From the NCBI GenBank assembly GCA_947174335.1, contig CAMWIM010000003.1, positions 17,116 to 81,115 of the forward strand: a stretch of 64,000 nt of DNA. The letters are read 5' to 3'. Below, one piece after another: positions 1 through 9,282 of this stretch (position 1 is its first letter; each line of letters opens with the position of its first letter). The notes under the pieces were generated by a model. The model did not search any database and was not told the origin of the DNA. It saw only the letters and a program-made list of their open reading frames with translations. The DNA comes from an uncultured Porphyromonadaceae bacterium. Lineage in GTDB: Bacteria; Bacteroidota; Bacteroidia; Bacteroidales; Muribaculaceae. Made by a program: the position numbers and the translations under genes.

Positions 1-2
1 AC

Positions 3-392
3 CTCGCCACTATATACCAGCTCAACGACATGGGTAACACCGGGTCTCGCACATCAGGAGTCGGTGCCACATTCAACATCGGTGCCGAATACCGCCTGCC
101 CGTCTATGACAAACTGACTTTCGGTCTACTCAACACCACACGCATCGCCGGCATATATTCATGGACCGACTTCCGATTATCAGCTAATATCGCACCATGC
201 GACATCTTTTCAGCCTCAGCCAACATCGCTGAAGGCACATTCGGATTCAGTTTCGGCTGGCTTGCCAACCTTCATCTCAAAGGGTTCAACATGTTCCTCG
301 GCATGGACCACACGCTTGGCAAGCTCGCCAAACAAGGTGTGCCCCTTTCAAGCAATGCCCAAGCCAACATAGGTATAAACTTCCTTTTCTAA
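3..392 (+). CDS. C-terminal part of a DUF5723-like outer-membrane protein (5' end outside window)
   Basis: The reading frame is open from the left edge and stops at 390-392, so only about the last 129 residues are visible. They alternate short hydrophobic and aromatic strands with Gly/Asn turns and end in INFLF, a terminal aromatic typical of outer-membrane beta-barrels. The pattern resembles the C-terminal half of DUF5723 proteins of Bacteroidetes, a predicted barrel family without a defined biochemical role. A strong hairpin follows the stop. The family call is from recall and the beginning of the gene cannot be seen. Confidence 0.6.
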   Translation, partial: LATIYQLNDMGNTGSRTSGVGATFNIGAEYRLPVYDKLTFGLLNTTRIAGIYSWTDFRLSANIAPCDIFSASANIAEGTFGFSFGWLANLHLKGFNMFLGMDHTLGKLAKQGVPLSSNAQANIGINFLF

Positions 393-412
393 TTAGATCG
401 AAACATTTTTTA

Positions 413-451
413 AACAGGAGCGGAGTCGGTTCAACCAACTCCGCTCCTGTT
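413..451 (+). terminator. Hairpin after the DUF5723-like gene
   Basis: A perfect 14-bp inverted repeat (aacaggagcggagt and its complement) surrounds a short loop that can itself pair (ggtt/aacc). It lies 20 nt after the stop and before the dxr promoter. No long T run follows, so termination is inferred from the stem and its position. Confidence 0.6.
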
Positions 452-488
452 ATCTATAGATAAATTTCTATTTCTCAAGAATATTATG

Positions 489-496
489 TAAATTTG
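489..496 (+). promoter_or_regulatory. Bacteroidetes -7 box upstream of dxr
   Basis: TAAATTTG matches TAnnTTTG. The predicted transcript would begin near 503, about 24 nt before the GTG start of dxr. No clear TTTG -33 box was found. Confidence 0.5.
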
Positions 497-526
497 CACT
501 TGTATATATAACGAAATTTATAATCT

Positions 527-1699
527 GTGGATTACCAAACGAAAAAAATTGCGCTGCTCGGCTCTACCGGCTCTATTGGGCGACAAGCTCTCGAAGTCAT
601 TCGCCAATATCCCGACCGTTTTAAAGCCGAGATTCTGATCGCAGGTCAAAATGTAGATACACTCATCGCTCAGGCTTTGGAATTCCGTCCCAAAATGGCT
701 ATTATTGCCAATCCCGAGCATTACGCCAAACTAAAACAAGCCCTCGCCGGTACCGGCATCGAAACCGCGAGCGGTCAGCAAGCGGTTGTCGATGCAATGG
801 CTCTTGATTGCTTTGATACTCTGCTCAACGCTACTGTCGGATACAGTGGACTTGCCCCGACACTCAACGCAATTGCATATCACAAAAAAATAGCACTCGC
901 CAACAAAGAGACTCTCGTTGTTGCCGGTGAAATTGTCACCGAAGCCGCCCGCAAAAACAACATCAAAATAATGCCGGTCGATTCAGAACATTCCGCTATA
1001 TATCAATGTCTTGTTGGCGAAGACATCAATAGCGTTACCGAACTCATCGTTACCGCCTCAGGAGGTCCGTTCCGTACTTTCACTCCCGAACAAATTGCCA
1101 AAGCCACCGTTAAAGATGCGCTTAACCATCCAAACTGGTCTATGGGGTCAAAAATCACTGTCGATTCAGCTACGATGCTCAACAAGTCTTTTGAGATTAT
1201 TGAAGCCCGATGGCTTTTTGACATCCCAGGCGAACGCATTTCGGCAATCGTCCATCCCCAATCAATCATCCACTCGATGGTTCGGTTTCACGACGGCGCA
1301 GTCAAAGCCCAACTCGGAGTTCCCGACATGAAACTTCCCATCCGCTACGCAATCGGCGAAGAAACACGATTGGTAACCGACGACGCTCCACTCGATTTCA
1401 AACTATATACAAATCTCACATTTGAGACTCCCGACGACAAACGCTTTCCCTGCGTCACCCTCGGACATTACGCTCTCAAACGCGAAGGAACTGCAGCTTG
1501 TACAATCAATGCAGCCAACGAAATTGCCGTCGCAGCATTCCTCAAAAATCAAATACATTTCAACGACATCTATCGCACGATAATGTCAACCCTCGACTCG
1601 ACAACATTCATCCAAACTCCCGACTACCACGATTATGTCGCCGTCAACGATGAAGCCCGTCAAAAAGCATCTCAATTCATTCAATCAATCAGCAAATAA
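527..1699 (+). CDS. dxr: 1-deoxy-D-xylulose-5-phosphate reductoisomerase
   Basis: This is the second enzyme of the MEP isoprenoid pathway: it rearranges and reduces DXP to MEP with NADPH and a divalent metal in the cytoplasm. The 390 residues are full length. Visible motifs are the dinucleotide-binding loop GSTGSIG (12-18), LANKETLVVAG, the metal/substrate motif PVDSEHSA, TASGGPF, the NWSMGSKITVDSATMLNK block and VHPQSIIHSMV. The start is GTG: an in-frame TAA lies two codons upstream and no ATG precedes the conserved N terminus. It heads a tightly spaced run with rseP, an RlmI-like gene, DPP III and ispE, the last from the same pathway. Confidence 0.96.
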   Translation: MDYQTKKIALLGSTGSIGRQALEVIRQYPDRFKAEILIAGQNVDTLIAQALEFRPKMAIIANPEHYAKLKQALAGTGIETASGQQAVVDAMALDCFDTLLNATVGYSGLAPTLNAIAYHKKIALANKETLVVAGEIVTEAARKNNIKIMPVDSEHSAIYQCLVGEDINSVTELIVTASGGPFRTFTPEQIAKATVKDALNHPNWSMGSKITVDSATMLNKSFEIIEARWLFDIPGERISAIVHPQSIIHSMVRFHDGAVKAQLGVPDMKLPIRYAIGEETRLVTDDAPLDFKLYTNLTFETPDDKRFPCVTLGHYALKREGTAACTINAANEIAVAAFLKNQIHFNDIYRTIMSTLDSTTFIQTPDYHDYVAVNDEARQKASQFIQSISK

Positions 1700-1714
1700 C
1701 ATCTCAAAATAATT

Positions 1715-3142
1715 ATGGAATCAATCCTGATTAAAGGACTTCAACTAATCGTCGCTCTTAGCCTTTTAGTTATCATTCACGAATTTGGTCACTATCTCTT
1801 TGCACGAATCTTCGGAATCAGAGCCGACCGCTTTTTCCTCTTTTTCAATCCTAAATTTTCGCTCGTAACCTACGACCCGTTAACCCGTAAATGGAGTTTC
1901 TTCAAACGTAACACAACCGAAGAAGAAAACCTCGAACGTGCAAAGCTCGTTAAAAAACGCTTTGACGAAACCGGCAAAGCCTCTTGGCGCGACACCGTTT
2001 ATGGCATCGGCTGGATTCCATTGGGCGGTTACGTTTCAATCGGCGGAATGATTGACGAGTCAATGGATAAAAAGCAGATGGAAGAACCCGTCCACCCCAC
2101 CGACTTCCGTTCAAAACCCGCTTGGCAACGCTTTTTTGTAATGTTTGGTGGTGTGCTTTTCAACTTCATTCTCGCAATTATCATTTACATAGGCATAGCC
2201 ATTCACTGGGGCGACTCCTACGTTCCATACGACAAAGCTTTTGGTGGTATGGACTTCTGCGACCTCGGTCTTGAAGCCGGATTCCAAAACGGTGACGTGC
2301 TCCTCACCGTTGACGGCAACAAAATCAATTCAGCCGACTTCAACCTTTTCAAAGCTCTTGAGTCAAAATCGATTACCGTTCTTCGCGACGGCAAAGATAC
2401 CGTTGATGTCGAAATTCCCGAAAACTTCATTCTCAAACTCAACGATGCCGGAATCAAGCAATTTATGGCATTCCGCCTCCCCGTTGTCGTTAAAGAGACA
2501 ATACTCAATCAGCCCGCTGAAAAAGCCGGACTTCTTTCTGGTGACCAAATCGTTGCAATCGACTCAATCTCAACACCTTCTTACTCGGAATTTGCACCCA
2601 CTCTTCTTGAAAATGCCGACAAAGAAGTTACTTTGACAGTCAAACGCGGTGACAATACGATATTTGTCAAAGCCATCCCCGATGAAAACGGTAAACTTGG
2701 CTTTATGCTCACACCGCTCAACGAGATTTACCCCGTCGAAACAGTCGATTACTCATTCTTTGCAGCCATTCCAAAAGGTATCAAAGACGGTACAAACCAA
2801 CTTGTAACCTACGTTGGTTCGCTGAAATATCTTTTTACAAAATCGGGGGCTCAATCGGTTGGAGGATTCGGCTCAATCGGTGCGCTTTTCCCTGAAAAAT
2901 GGAGTTGGTATTCATTCTGGCAAATCACCGCATTCCTTTCTGTTATCCTTGCATTCATGAACATTCTACCTATTCCCGCACTTGACGGCGGACACATCGT
3001 ATTTGTTCTCTATGAAATGGGCACACGTCGCAAACCGTCAGAAAAAGTGTTGGAATACAGCCAGATGATCGGTCTCGCTTTCCTCGTCTTCCTGCTCATT
3101 TATGCAAACGCAAACGACATCTATCGTTTCTTTATAAAATAA
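1715..3142 (+). CDS. rseP: RIP metalloprotease RseP (site-2 protease)
   Basis: Inner-membrane zinc protease that cleaves substrates within the membrane, classically anti-sigma factors in envelope stress signalling. The zinc motif HEFGH is at residues 22-26 in the first membrane segment. The second motif, in NILPIPALDGGH, has LDG at about 423-425 near the C terminus. Two PDZ-like regions lie between them (about 215-280 and 285-350). At 475 residues it is somewhat longer than proteobacterial RseP, with a charged insertion after the first helix. It starts 15 nt after dxr, an arrangement seen in other Bacteroidales (recall). Confidence 0.94.
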   Translation: MESILIKGLQLIVALSLLVIIHEFGHYLFARIFGIRADRFFLFFNPKFSLVTYDPLTRKWSFFKRNTTEEENLERAKLVKKRFDETGKASWRDTVYGIGWIPLGGYVSIGGMIDESMDKKQMEEPVHPTDFRSKPAWQRFFVMFGGVLFNFILAIIIYIGIAIHWGDSYVPYDKAFGGMDFCDLGLEAGFQNGDVLLTVDGNKINSADFNLFKALESKSITVLRDGKDTVDVEIPENFILKLNDAGIKQFMAFRLPVVVKETILNQPAEKAGLLSGDQIVAIDSISTPSYSEFAPTLLENADKEVTLTVKRGDNTIFVKAIPDENGKLGFMLTPLNEIYPVETVDYSFFAAIPKGIKDGTNQLVTYVGSLKYLFTKSGAQSVGGFGSIGALFPEKWSWYSFWQITAFLSVILAFMNILPIPALDGGHIVFVLYEMGTRRKPSEKVLEYSQMIGLAFLVFLLIYANANDIYRFFIK

Positions 3143-3152
3143 TACTTCCGTC

Positions 3153-4343
3153 ATGGCTCAAAAATATCCCCAAATATCTCTCAAACGAGGTAAAGAAGAA
3201 TCGCTCGACCGTTTTCATCCTTGGGTTTTCTCAGGCGCAATCCACCACATGCCCGAAGGCATCGAAGAGGGGGACCTCGTTACAATCACTGCTCATGACG
3301 GTCGTATCATCGGCTCGGGTCATTTTCAAATCGGCAGCATCGCCGTGCGTATGCTCGACTTTGGCGACACCGTGATAGACAAAGACTTCTATTACACACG
3401 TTTATCTCAGGCTTTGGCTCTACGTCGTTGCCTCGGACTTGACCGCCCTGACAATAACGCCTACCGTCTTGTGCACGGTGAAGGCGACTTTTTGCCCGGA
3501 CTTGTCATTGACATCTACGGCTCGACTGCCGTTGTTCAAGCCCACTCGCCCGGTATGCACTACGCACGTCAAATCATTGCCGAGTGCCTTGTTTCACTTC
3601 CCGACGCAAACATTAAAAACGTTTACTATAAATCAGAGACAACCCTCCCCTACAAGGCCCGCCTCGACCCAGTCAACGACTACATAATCGGCTCATACGA
3701 GACCGATATTGCTGTTGAAAACGGACTTAAATTCCACGTTGACTGGCTAAAAGGTCAAAAAACCGGGTTCTTTGTTGACCAACGCGACAACCGCTCGTTG
3801 CTTCAGCACTATTCCAACAACCGTCGTGTGCTGAATATGTTCTGCTACACCGGTGGATTCTCGGTATATGCCATGAGAGGCGGTGCCGTTAAAGTCGACT
3901 CGGTTGACTCTTCAGCCAAAGCTGTCGCACTCACCCGCGGGAACATCGACCTCAACTTCCCCGGTGACACCCGTCACTCAGCCTATGCCGAGGATGCCTT
4001 CAAATTTCTTGAAACTATGGAGCCTGACAGCTACGACCTCATCGTGCTCGACCCTCCGGCATTTGCAAAACATCGCAGTGCGCTCCGCAACGCTTTACGC
4101 GGTTATCAGCGACTAAACGCAATGGCATTCAAAAAGATAGCAAAAGGCGGTATTCTTTTCACATTCTCTTGCTCCCAGGCTGTTTCAAAAGAACAGTTTC
4201 GACTTGCCGTATTCTCGGCAGCCGCTTCAACCGGTCGTAAGGTCAGAATCCTTCACCAATTGACCCAACCTGCTGATCACCCCGTAAACATCTATCACCC
4301 CGAAGGCGAATACCTCAAGGGGCTCATTCTCTATGTCGAATAA
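3153..4343 (+). CDS. Class I SAM-dependent rRNA cytosine methyltransferase, RlmI-like
   Basis: The 396 residues fit the RlmI/RlmO family, which adds a methyl group to a cytosine of 23S rRNA. The N-terminal 80 or so residues look like a PUA RNA-binding domain (HPWVFSGAIHHMPEG). The catalytic Rossmann domain contains FVDQRDNR, the SAM-binding NMFCYTGGFSVYAM, an acidic VDSVDSS strand and the DPPAF motif at 300-304. It starts 10 nt after rseP and ends 11 nt before the DPP III gene, so it is probably cotranscribed. The exact target base cannot be told from sequence. Confidence 0.88.
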   Translation: MAQKYPQISLKRGKEESLDRFHPWVFSGAIHHMPEGIEEGDLVTITAHDGRIIGSGHFQIGSIAVRMLDFGDTVIDKDFYYTRLSQALALRRCLGLDRPDNNAYRLVHGEGDFLPGLVIDIYGSTAVVQAHSPGMHYARQIIAECLVSLPDANIKNVYYKSETTLPYKARLDPVNDYIIGSYETDIAVENGLKFHVDWLKGQKTGFFVDQRDNRSLLQHYSNNRRVLNMFCYTGGFSVYAMRGGAVKVDSVDSSAKAVALTRGNIDLNFPGDTRHSAYAEDAFKFLETMEPDSYDLIVLDPPAFAKHRSALRNALRGYQRLNAMAFKKIAKGGILFTFSCSQAVSKEQFRLAVFSAAASTGRKVRILHQLTQPADHPVNIYHPEGEYLKGLILYVE

Positions 4344-4354
4344 CAATTAACCTT

Positions 4355-6373
4355 ATGAATAATTTCAAAACTGCAGCAATCTCAGTTTGTGCTGCGCTCC
4401 TTTCTATACAAGCAATGAACTCAAAAAGCAATAATGATTTCAACTATGTTGTCGACAACTTTGCCGACATCGAGGTGCTTCGCTATCAGGTACCCGGCTT
4501 TGAAGACCTCTCCCCTAACCAGCGCAAGCTGATTTATTACCTGACCGAAGCCGCTCTTGCCGGTCGCGACATCCTTTGGGATCAGCACGGGAAATATAAC
4601 CTTGAGCTTCGTCAGCTTCTCGAAAACATCTACACATCTTATAAAGGTGACCGCAATTCAACCCAATTTAAAGCTTTTGAAAAATATCTCAAACAGGTTT
4701 GGTTTGGCAACGGAATTCACCATCACTACTCGATGGATAAATTCACACCCGACTTTTCACGCGATTTCTTTGACTCTCAGGTTGCCCTACTCCCTGCTGC
4801 GAAACGTCCTGCCAATCTTGAAACTCTCACCGACATAATCTTCAATCCTCAGACTCTTGCCAAACGAGTAAATCAAGCTGAAGGTCAAGACCTTATTTTA
4901 ACCTCGGCTTGCAACCTCTATGACGAAGGCATCACTCAAAAAGAGGTTGAAGACTATTTCGCCGCAAAAAAAGATACGACTGATCTTACACCGATTTCTT
5001 ATGGTTTGAATACCCGCATCACCCGTGACAAATCGGGCAATATTGTTGAACAGACCTATAAATCAGGTGGTCTTTACGGCGAGGCTATCGACCGAATCAT
5101 CGAAAACCTTGAAAAGGCTTTACCTTACGCTGAAAACAACCAGCAAAAAGAAATAATCGAGTCGCTTATCAAATATTATCGCACAGGCAACCTTCGCGAT
5201 TTTGACGCATACTCAATTCTATGGGTTGACGACACCAACTCTCAAGTCGACTTCATAAACGGCTTTATCGAATCTTACGGCGACCCCCTCGGCATGACCG
5301 GCGCATGGGAATCAATAGTGAACTTTAAAAACGTTGAAGCCTCCCACCGCACCGAAGTCCTCTCAAACAATGCTCAATGGTTTGAAGACCGTTCACCTGT
5401 TAATCCCAAGTTCCGAAAACCCGAAGTCAAAGGTGTCTCAGCAAAAGTAATCACCGCCGCAATCCTCGCCGGTGACTCTTACCCCGCTACTCCTATCGGT
5501 ATCAACCTTCCAAATGCCGATTGGATTCGTGCGGCTCACGGCTCGAAATCGGTTACTATCGAGAATATTACCGAAGCCTACGACAAAGCGAGTCATGGCA
5601 ACGGCTTCAATGAAGAATTTGTCATTGACGAGCCTACACGCCAACTACTTGACAAATATCTCTTTATCACCGACAACCTCCACACCGATCTTCACGAATG
5701 TCTAGGTCACGGATCCGGTCGTTTGCTCCCCGGTACCGACCCCGACGCTCTGAAGGCTCACGGCTCAACTCTCGAAGAAACCCGCGCCGACCTCTTTGCA
5801 CTCTATTATCTTGCCGATCCCAAACTGATTGAACTCGGATTGCTCGACGACCCCGACGCCTATAAAGCCTCATATTATAAATATATTCTCAACGGATTAA
5901 TGACTCAGCTCGTTAGAATTGAGCAGGGTAAAGACGTTGAAGAAGCCCACATGCGCAACCGTAAACTCATCGCCGAATGGGTTCTCGACCACGGCAAAGT
6001 CGATAACGTAGTTGAACTTGTCAAGATTAGCGGCAAAACTTTTGTCAAAATCAACGATTACGATAAGCTCCGCACTCTCTTCGGTCAGCTTCTCGGTGAA
6101 ATTCAGCGTATTAAGAGTGAGGGCGATTATGAAGCAGGACGTGACCTCGTTGAAAAATATGCAGTCAAAATTGACCCTGCCATACATCGTGAAGTCCTCG
6201 ACCGCTACGCCAACCTGACAATCGCCCCATACAAAGGTTTTGTAAATCCTGTCTACACACCCCACCTTGATAACACCGGCAATCTTATTGATGTCACTGT
6301 ATCTTATGATGAGAACTACATTGACCAGATGCTTCGTTATTCACGCGATTACTCTCCTTTGACAAACAAATAA
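4355..6373 (+). CDS. Dipeptidyl peptidase III (M49 metallopeptidase)
   Basis: Zinc aminopeptidase that removes dipeptides from the N terminus of short peptides. The M49 zinc motif HECLGH is at residues 447-452, followed by EETRAD at 474-479, which supplies the third zinc ligand. The Cys in the zinc motif matches my recollection of the Bacteroides thetaiotaomicron enzyme rather than the eukaryotic HELLGH form. The 672-residue length is normal. The first 20 or so residues look like a signal peptide, suggesting export. It sits in the dxr-ispE run with 11 and 18 nt gaps. Confidence 0.93.
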   Translation: MNNFKTAAISVCAALLSIQAMNSKSNNDFNYVVDNFADIEVLRYQVPGFEDLSPNQRKLIYYLTEAALAGRDILWDQHGKYNLELRQLLENIYTSYKGDRNSTQFKAFEKYLKQVWFGNGIHHHYSMDKFTPDFSRDFFDSQVALLPAAKRPANLETLTDIIFNPQTLAKRVNQAEGQDLILTSACNLYDEGITQKEVEDYFAAKKDTTDLTPISYGLNTRITRDKSGNIVEQTYKSGGLYGEAIDRIIENLEKALPYAENNQQKEIIESLIKYYRTGNLRDFDAYSILWVDDTNSQVDFINGFIESYGDPLGMTGAWESIVNFKNVEASHRTEVLSNNAQWFEDRSPVNPKFRKPEVKGVSAKVITAAILAGDSYPATPIGINLPNADWIRAAHGSKSVTIENITEAYDKASHGNGFNEEFVIDEPTRQLLDKYLFITDNLHTDLHECLGHGSGRLLPGTDPDALKAHGSTLEETRADLFALYYLADPKLIELGLLDDPDAYKASYYKYILNGLMTQLVRIEQGKDVEEAHMRNRKLIAEWVLDHGKVDNVVELVKISGKTFVKINDYDKLRTLFGQLLGEIQRIKSEGDYEAGRDLVEKYAVKIDPAIHREVLDRYANLTIAPYKGFVNPVYTPHLDNTGNLIDVTVSYDENYIDQMLRYSRDYSPLTNK

Positions 6374-6391
6374 ATCTCTACCTGAGGTCTT

Positions 6392-7225
6392 ATGATACTG
6401 TTTCCAAACTGTAAAATAAATCTCGGGCTACACATTCTCGCCCGGCGCCCCGACGGTTATCACGATATTGAAACCGTTATGGTGCCGGTCGATTTGACCG
6501 ACATTCTTGAAATTGTTCCATCCCAAACCGACAAGACCTCATTAACCGTCACAGGCAATCACGTTGACTGTCCAACCGAAAAAAATCTTGTCATCAAAGC
6601 ACTCAGGGCAGTTGAAAAGTTTGTCAACCGGCAACTTCCTGTCGACATCTATCTGAGAAAAATCATTCCCGACGGAGCAGGTCTTGGCGGTGGTTCATCT
6701 GATGCAGCCTTTACAATTAAAGGATTAAACATCATCTTTAATCTTGGATTAACCGACTCAGAAATGGCTTCAATCGCCTCGACCGTCGGTGCTGACTGCC
6801 CGTTTTTCATCTACAACCGACCGATGCTTGCCACCGGAACCGGGACAACCCTATGCCCGGTACAGCTCATCCCTGATTTCAAAAATCTCTCATGCCTGAT
6901 TGTCAAACCGACCGAAGGCGTTTCGACCGCCGAAGCCTATGCCGGTGTAACACCTCAACAACGCCAAATTTCTCTCACTGCAATTATTTCCGAGCCTGTA
7001 ATCAATTGGCAATCAAAACTTTTCAACGACTTTGAAAAATCGGTCTTTGAGAAACGGCCCGAGATAGCCGATGTAAAAAAACGGCTCATTGATTCGGGTG
7101 CGATATATGCAGCTATGAGCGGTTCGGGATCTTCGGTCTTTGCTTTTTTTGAAAATGACAAAATGGCAGACGACATAGCCAAATCAATCTCAAACGGCTT
7201 TTGTCAAAAAGTTAAGCTTCTTTAA
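6392..7225 (+). CDS. ispE: 4-diphosphocytidyl-2-C-methyl-D-erythritol kinase
   Basis: GHMP-family kinase that phosphorylates CDP-ME, the fourth step of the MEP pathway, in the cytoplasm. The 277 residues begin with the family opening FPNCKINLGLHIL and carry the ATP loop PDGAGLGGGSSDAA (about 93-106). A C-terminal AMSGSGSSVFAFF forms the third GHMP motif. It follows DPP III by 18 nt and shares its pathway with dxr, the first gene of the run. Confidence 0.95.
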   Translation: MILFPNCKINLGLHILARRPDGYHDIETVMVPVDLTDILEIVPSQTDKTSLTVTGNHVDCPTEKNLVIKALRAVEKFVNRQLPVDIYLRKIIPDGAGLGGGSSDAAFTIKGLNIIFNLGLTDSEMASIASTVGADCPFFIYNRPMLATGTGTTLCPVQLIPDFKNLSCLIVKPTEGVSTAEAYAGVTPQQRQISLTAIISEPVINWQSKLFNDFEKSVFEKRPEIADVKKRLIDSGAIYAAMSGSGSSVFAFFENDKMADDIAKSISNGFCQKVKLL

Positions 7226-7281
7226 GTGAACGTTATCGCCCGAAAATTTGTTATCATCATAAAAGAAAATGCTGAAAAATC

Positions 7282-7289
7282 TATTTTTG
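7282..7289 (+). promoter_or_regulatory. Putative -7 box upstream of grpE
   Basis: TATTTTTG matches TAnnTTTG and lies 45 nt before grpE in the 108-nt gap after ispE. No -33 TTTG at correct spacing and no CIRCE-like inverted repeat were found here, so no heat-shock operator can be assigned. Confidence 0.4.
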
Positions 7290-7333
7290 GCAACATTTTT
7301 GCATGAGATAATAAAAACTTAAAACTTGATAAT

Positions 7334-7921
7334 ATGGACGATAATAATAAAAAACAACACAACATTCACGACGAAGCTGTTGAAGCCTCTGAAGTAATGG
7401 ATGTCATGCCCAATGAGGAAGTTTCTGAAGGCGCTGAAGTTGAAGGCGTTGATGAAATCGAATCTCTCAAAAATCTACTCCAACAACGTGACGAAGAACT
7501 TGAAAAACAGAAAAAAGAATACCTCTTCCTCATGGCTGAGTTTGACAACTTCCGCAAACGTAACGTTCGCGAGCGTTCCGAACTTCTCAAAAATGCCGCA
7601 GAAGGGGTTATAAAAGGTCTTCTTCCTATCGTTGACGACTTTGAACGCGGTTTGGTGGCTATCAAAGATTCAAGCGATGCCGATGCGGTCAAAGAAGGCA
7701 TGGAGCTTATCTATAACAAACTCGTTAAATATCTTGAACAGAACGGCGTTAAGGAAATCCCAACAAAAGACGCTGATTTTGACACCGAATATCACGAAGC
7801 AATCGCAATGGTACCGGTTGAAGACCCCGCTTTGAAAAATAAAGTCATCGACACTGTCTCTAAAGGCTATACCCTCAACGACAAAGTCATCCGCCATGCA
7901 AAAGTAGCTGTTGGACAATAA
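7334..7921 (+). CDS. grpE: Nucleotide exchange factor GrpE
   Basis: Co-chaperone that releases ADP from DnaK. The 195-residue protein has an acidic, variable N terminus, a long Lys/Glu-rich coiled coil (about 45-90, ending [14 protein letters not shown]), then the conserved [29 protein letters not shown] region and a C-terminal beta domain ending [11 protein letters not shown]. It lies 29 nt upstream of dnaJ. dnaK is not in this window. Confidence 0.95.
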   Translation: MDDNNKKQHNIHDEAVEASEVMDVMPNEEVSEGAEVEGVDEIESLKNLLQQRDEELEKQKKEYLFLMAEFDNFRKRNVRERSELLKNAAEGVIKGLLPIVDDFERGLVAIKDSSDADAVKEGMELIYNKLVKYLEQNGVKEIPTKDADFDTEYHEAIAMVPVEDPALKNKVIDTVSKGYTLNDKVIRHAKVAVGQ

Positions 7922-7950
7922 TACCGGTAACCTCTAAAAATCATTTGACG

Positions 7951-9129
7951 ATGAGTAAACGCGACTATTACGAAGTTCTCGGCGTTGATAAAAATGCAAC
8001 TGCCGACCAGATAAGAAAGGCTTATCGTAAGCTTGCCATCAAATATCACCCCGATAAAAATCCCGATGATAAGGACGCCGAAGAAAAATTCAAAGAGGCT
8101 GCCGAAGCTTATGACGTGCTTAGCGATGACGAAAAACGTAAGAAATATGACCAGTTTGGTCACGACATGGGTCCCCAAGGATTCCCCGGTGGCGGTGGTG
8201 GATACTACAGCTCGGGCGGAATGTCTATGGACGATATTTTTGAACATTTCGGTGACATTTTCGGTGGACGCTTCTCCGGTCAATGGGGTGGCGCGACCGG
8301 TGGCGGTCGCCGCCGTCGCGGTCCATCAGTAAAAAAAGGTAGCGACCTGCGCGTGAGAGTCAAAATGACTCTTGCCGAGATTGCAACCGGTGTTACCAAG
8401 ACTCTGAAAATACCTACTCAAGACAAATGTACCTACTGTAACGGTACAGGTGCGAAAGACGGCACTGCCTTCTCTACCTGTCCAACTTGTCACGGTTCAG
8501 GTGTTGTCCAGACCGTTCAGAACACGATGTTCGGACAAATGGCGAGCGAATCGGTTTGTCCAACCTGTAACGGTACCGGTAAAGTGATCACTACCCAGTG
8601 TACCCACTGTCACGGTACAGGTGTTGAGAAAAAAGACAATCAGGTTTCATTCCACATTCCTGCCGGAGTGGTCGACGGTATGACATTGACCGTTTCTCAA
8701 AAAGGTAACTTCCCCCGCAACGGTGGTGCCGAAGGCATCCCCGGCGACCTCCTGGTTGTAATCGAAGAAATCAAAGACGAAGAACTCATCCGCGATGGCA
8801 ACGATGTAATCTATAACCTCATGCTTGATCTCCCGACTGCAGTTCTCGGTGGTTCGGCTGAAGTTCCGACAATCAACGGTCGTGCACGACTCAAGATTGC
8901 CCCCGGAACTCAACCCGGTAAGGTTCTCCGACTCCGTGGCAAAGGTATTCCCGACTATCAGTCTCGAATGCCGGGCGACGAACTTATCAACGTCATGGTC
9001 TACATCCCCGAGCAGCTCAATGACGAAGAGAAAAAACTCTTTGAATCGCTTAAAGATAAGCCCGGTATAAAACCCGATCAGTCAACCGTAAAACGTATTT
9101 TCAGCAAATTACGTCATATTTTTGAATAA
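7951..9129 (+). CDS. dnaJ: Chaperone protein DnaJ
   Basis: Hsp40 co-chaperone that stimulates DnaK ATPase and presents unfolded substrates. The J domain carries HPD at residues 33-35, followed by a Gly/Phe-rich segment. The zinc domain has four CxxCxGxG repeats ([32 protein letters not shown]), then the two C-terminal substrate domains. The ATG at 7951 is preferred over a TTG two codons upstream because it yields the canonical [12 protein letters not shown] strong terminator follows. Confidence 0.96.
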   Translation: MSKRDYYEVLGVDKNATADQIRKAYRKLAIKYHPDKNPDDKDAEEKFKEAAEAYDVLSDDEKRKKYDQFGHDMGPQGFPGGGGGYYSSGGMSMDDIFEHFGDIFGGRFSGQWGGATGGGRRRRGPSVKKGSDLRVRVKMTLAEIATGVTKTLKIPTQDKCTYCNGTGAKDGTAFSTCPTCHGSGVVQTVQNTMFGQMASESVCPTCNGTGKVITTQCTHCHGTGVEKKDNQVSFHIPAGVVDGMTLTVSQKGNFPRNGGAEGIPGDLLVVIEEIKDEELIRDGNDVIYNLMLDLPTAVLGGSAEVPTINGRARLKIAPGTQPGKVLRLRGKGIPDYQSRMPGDELINVMVYIPEQLNDEEKKLFESLKDKPGIKPDQSTVKRIFSKLRHIFE

Positions 9130-9151
9130 TAACTGACACGTTATAAACATT

Positions 9152-9190
9152 AAAACCTCGATGATGTCAAAAAATCATCGAGGTTTTTTA
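9152..9190 (+). terminator. Intrinsic terminator after dnaJ
   Basis: A perfect 14-bp inverted repeat (aaaacctcgatgat and its complement) with an 8-nt loop is followed by a T-rich tract. It closes the grpE-dnaJ unit. Confidence 0.85.
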
Positions 9191-9213
9191 TTTATAGTCA
9201 TCTCAAAAATTAC

Positions 9214-9221
9214 TACCTTTG
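9214..9221 (+). promoter_or_regulatory. -7 box upstream of dnaB
   Basis: TACCTTTG followed by CA is a strong match to the Bacteroidetes -7 element. It lies directly after the dnaJ terminator and 62 nt before dnaB. Confidence 0.55.
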
Positions 9222-9282
9222 CATAAACGATTTTGCAGAATCAAATTTCAAACAGAATTTACACATATCTTCAATATACCTA

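Noticed and set aside
7226..7333. A heat-shock operator (CIRCE) before grpE
   Set aside because: No 9-bp inverted repeat with the CIRCE sequence is present.
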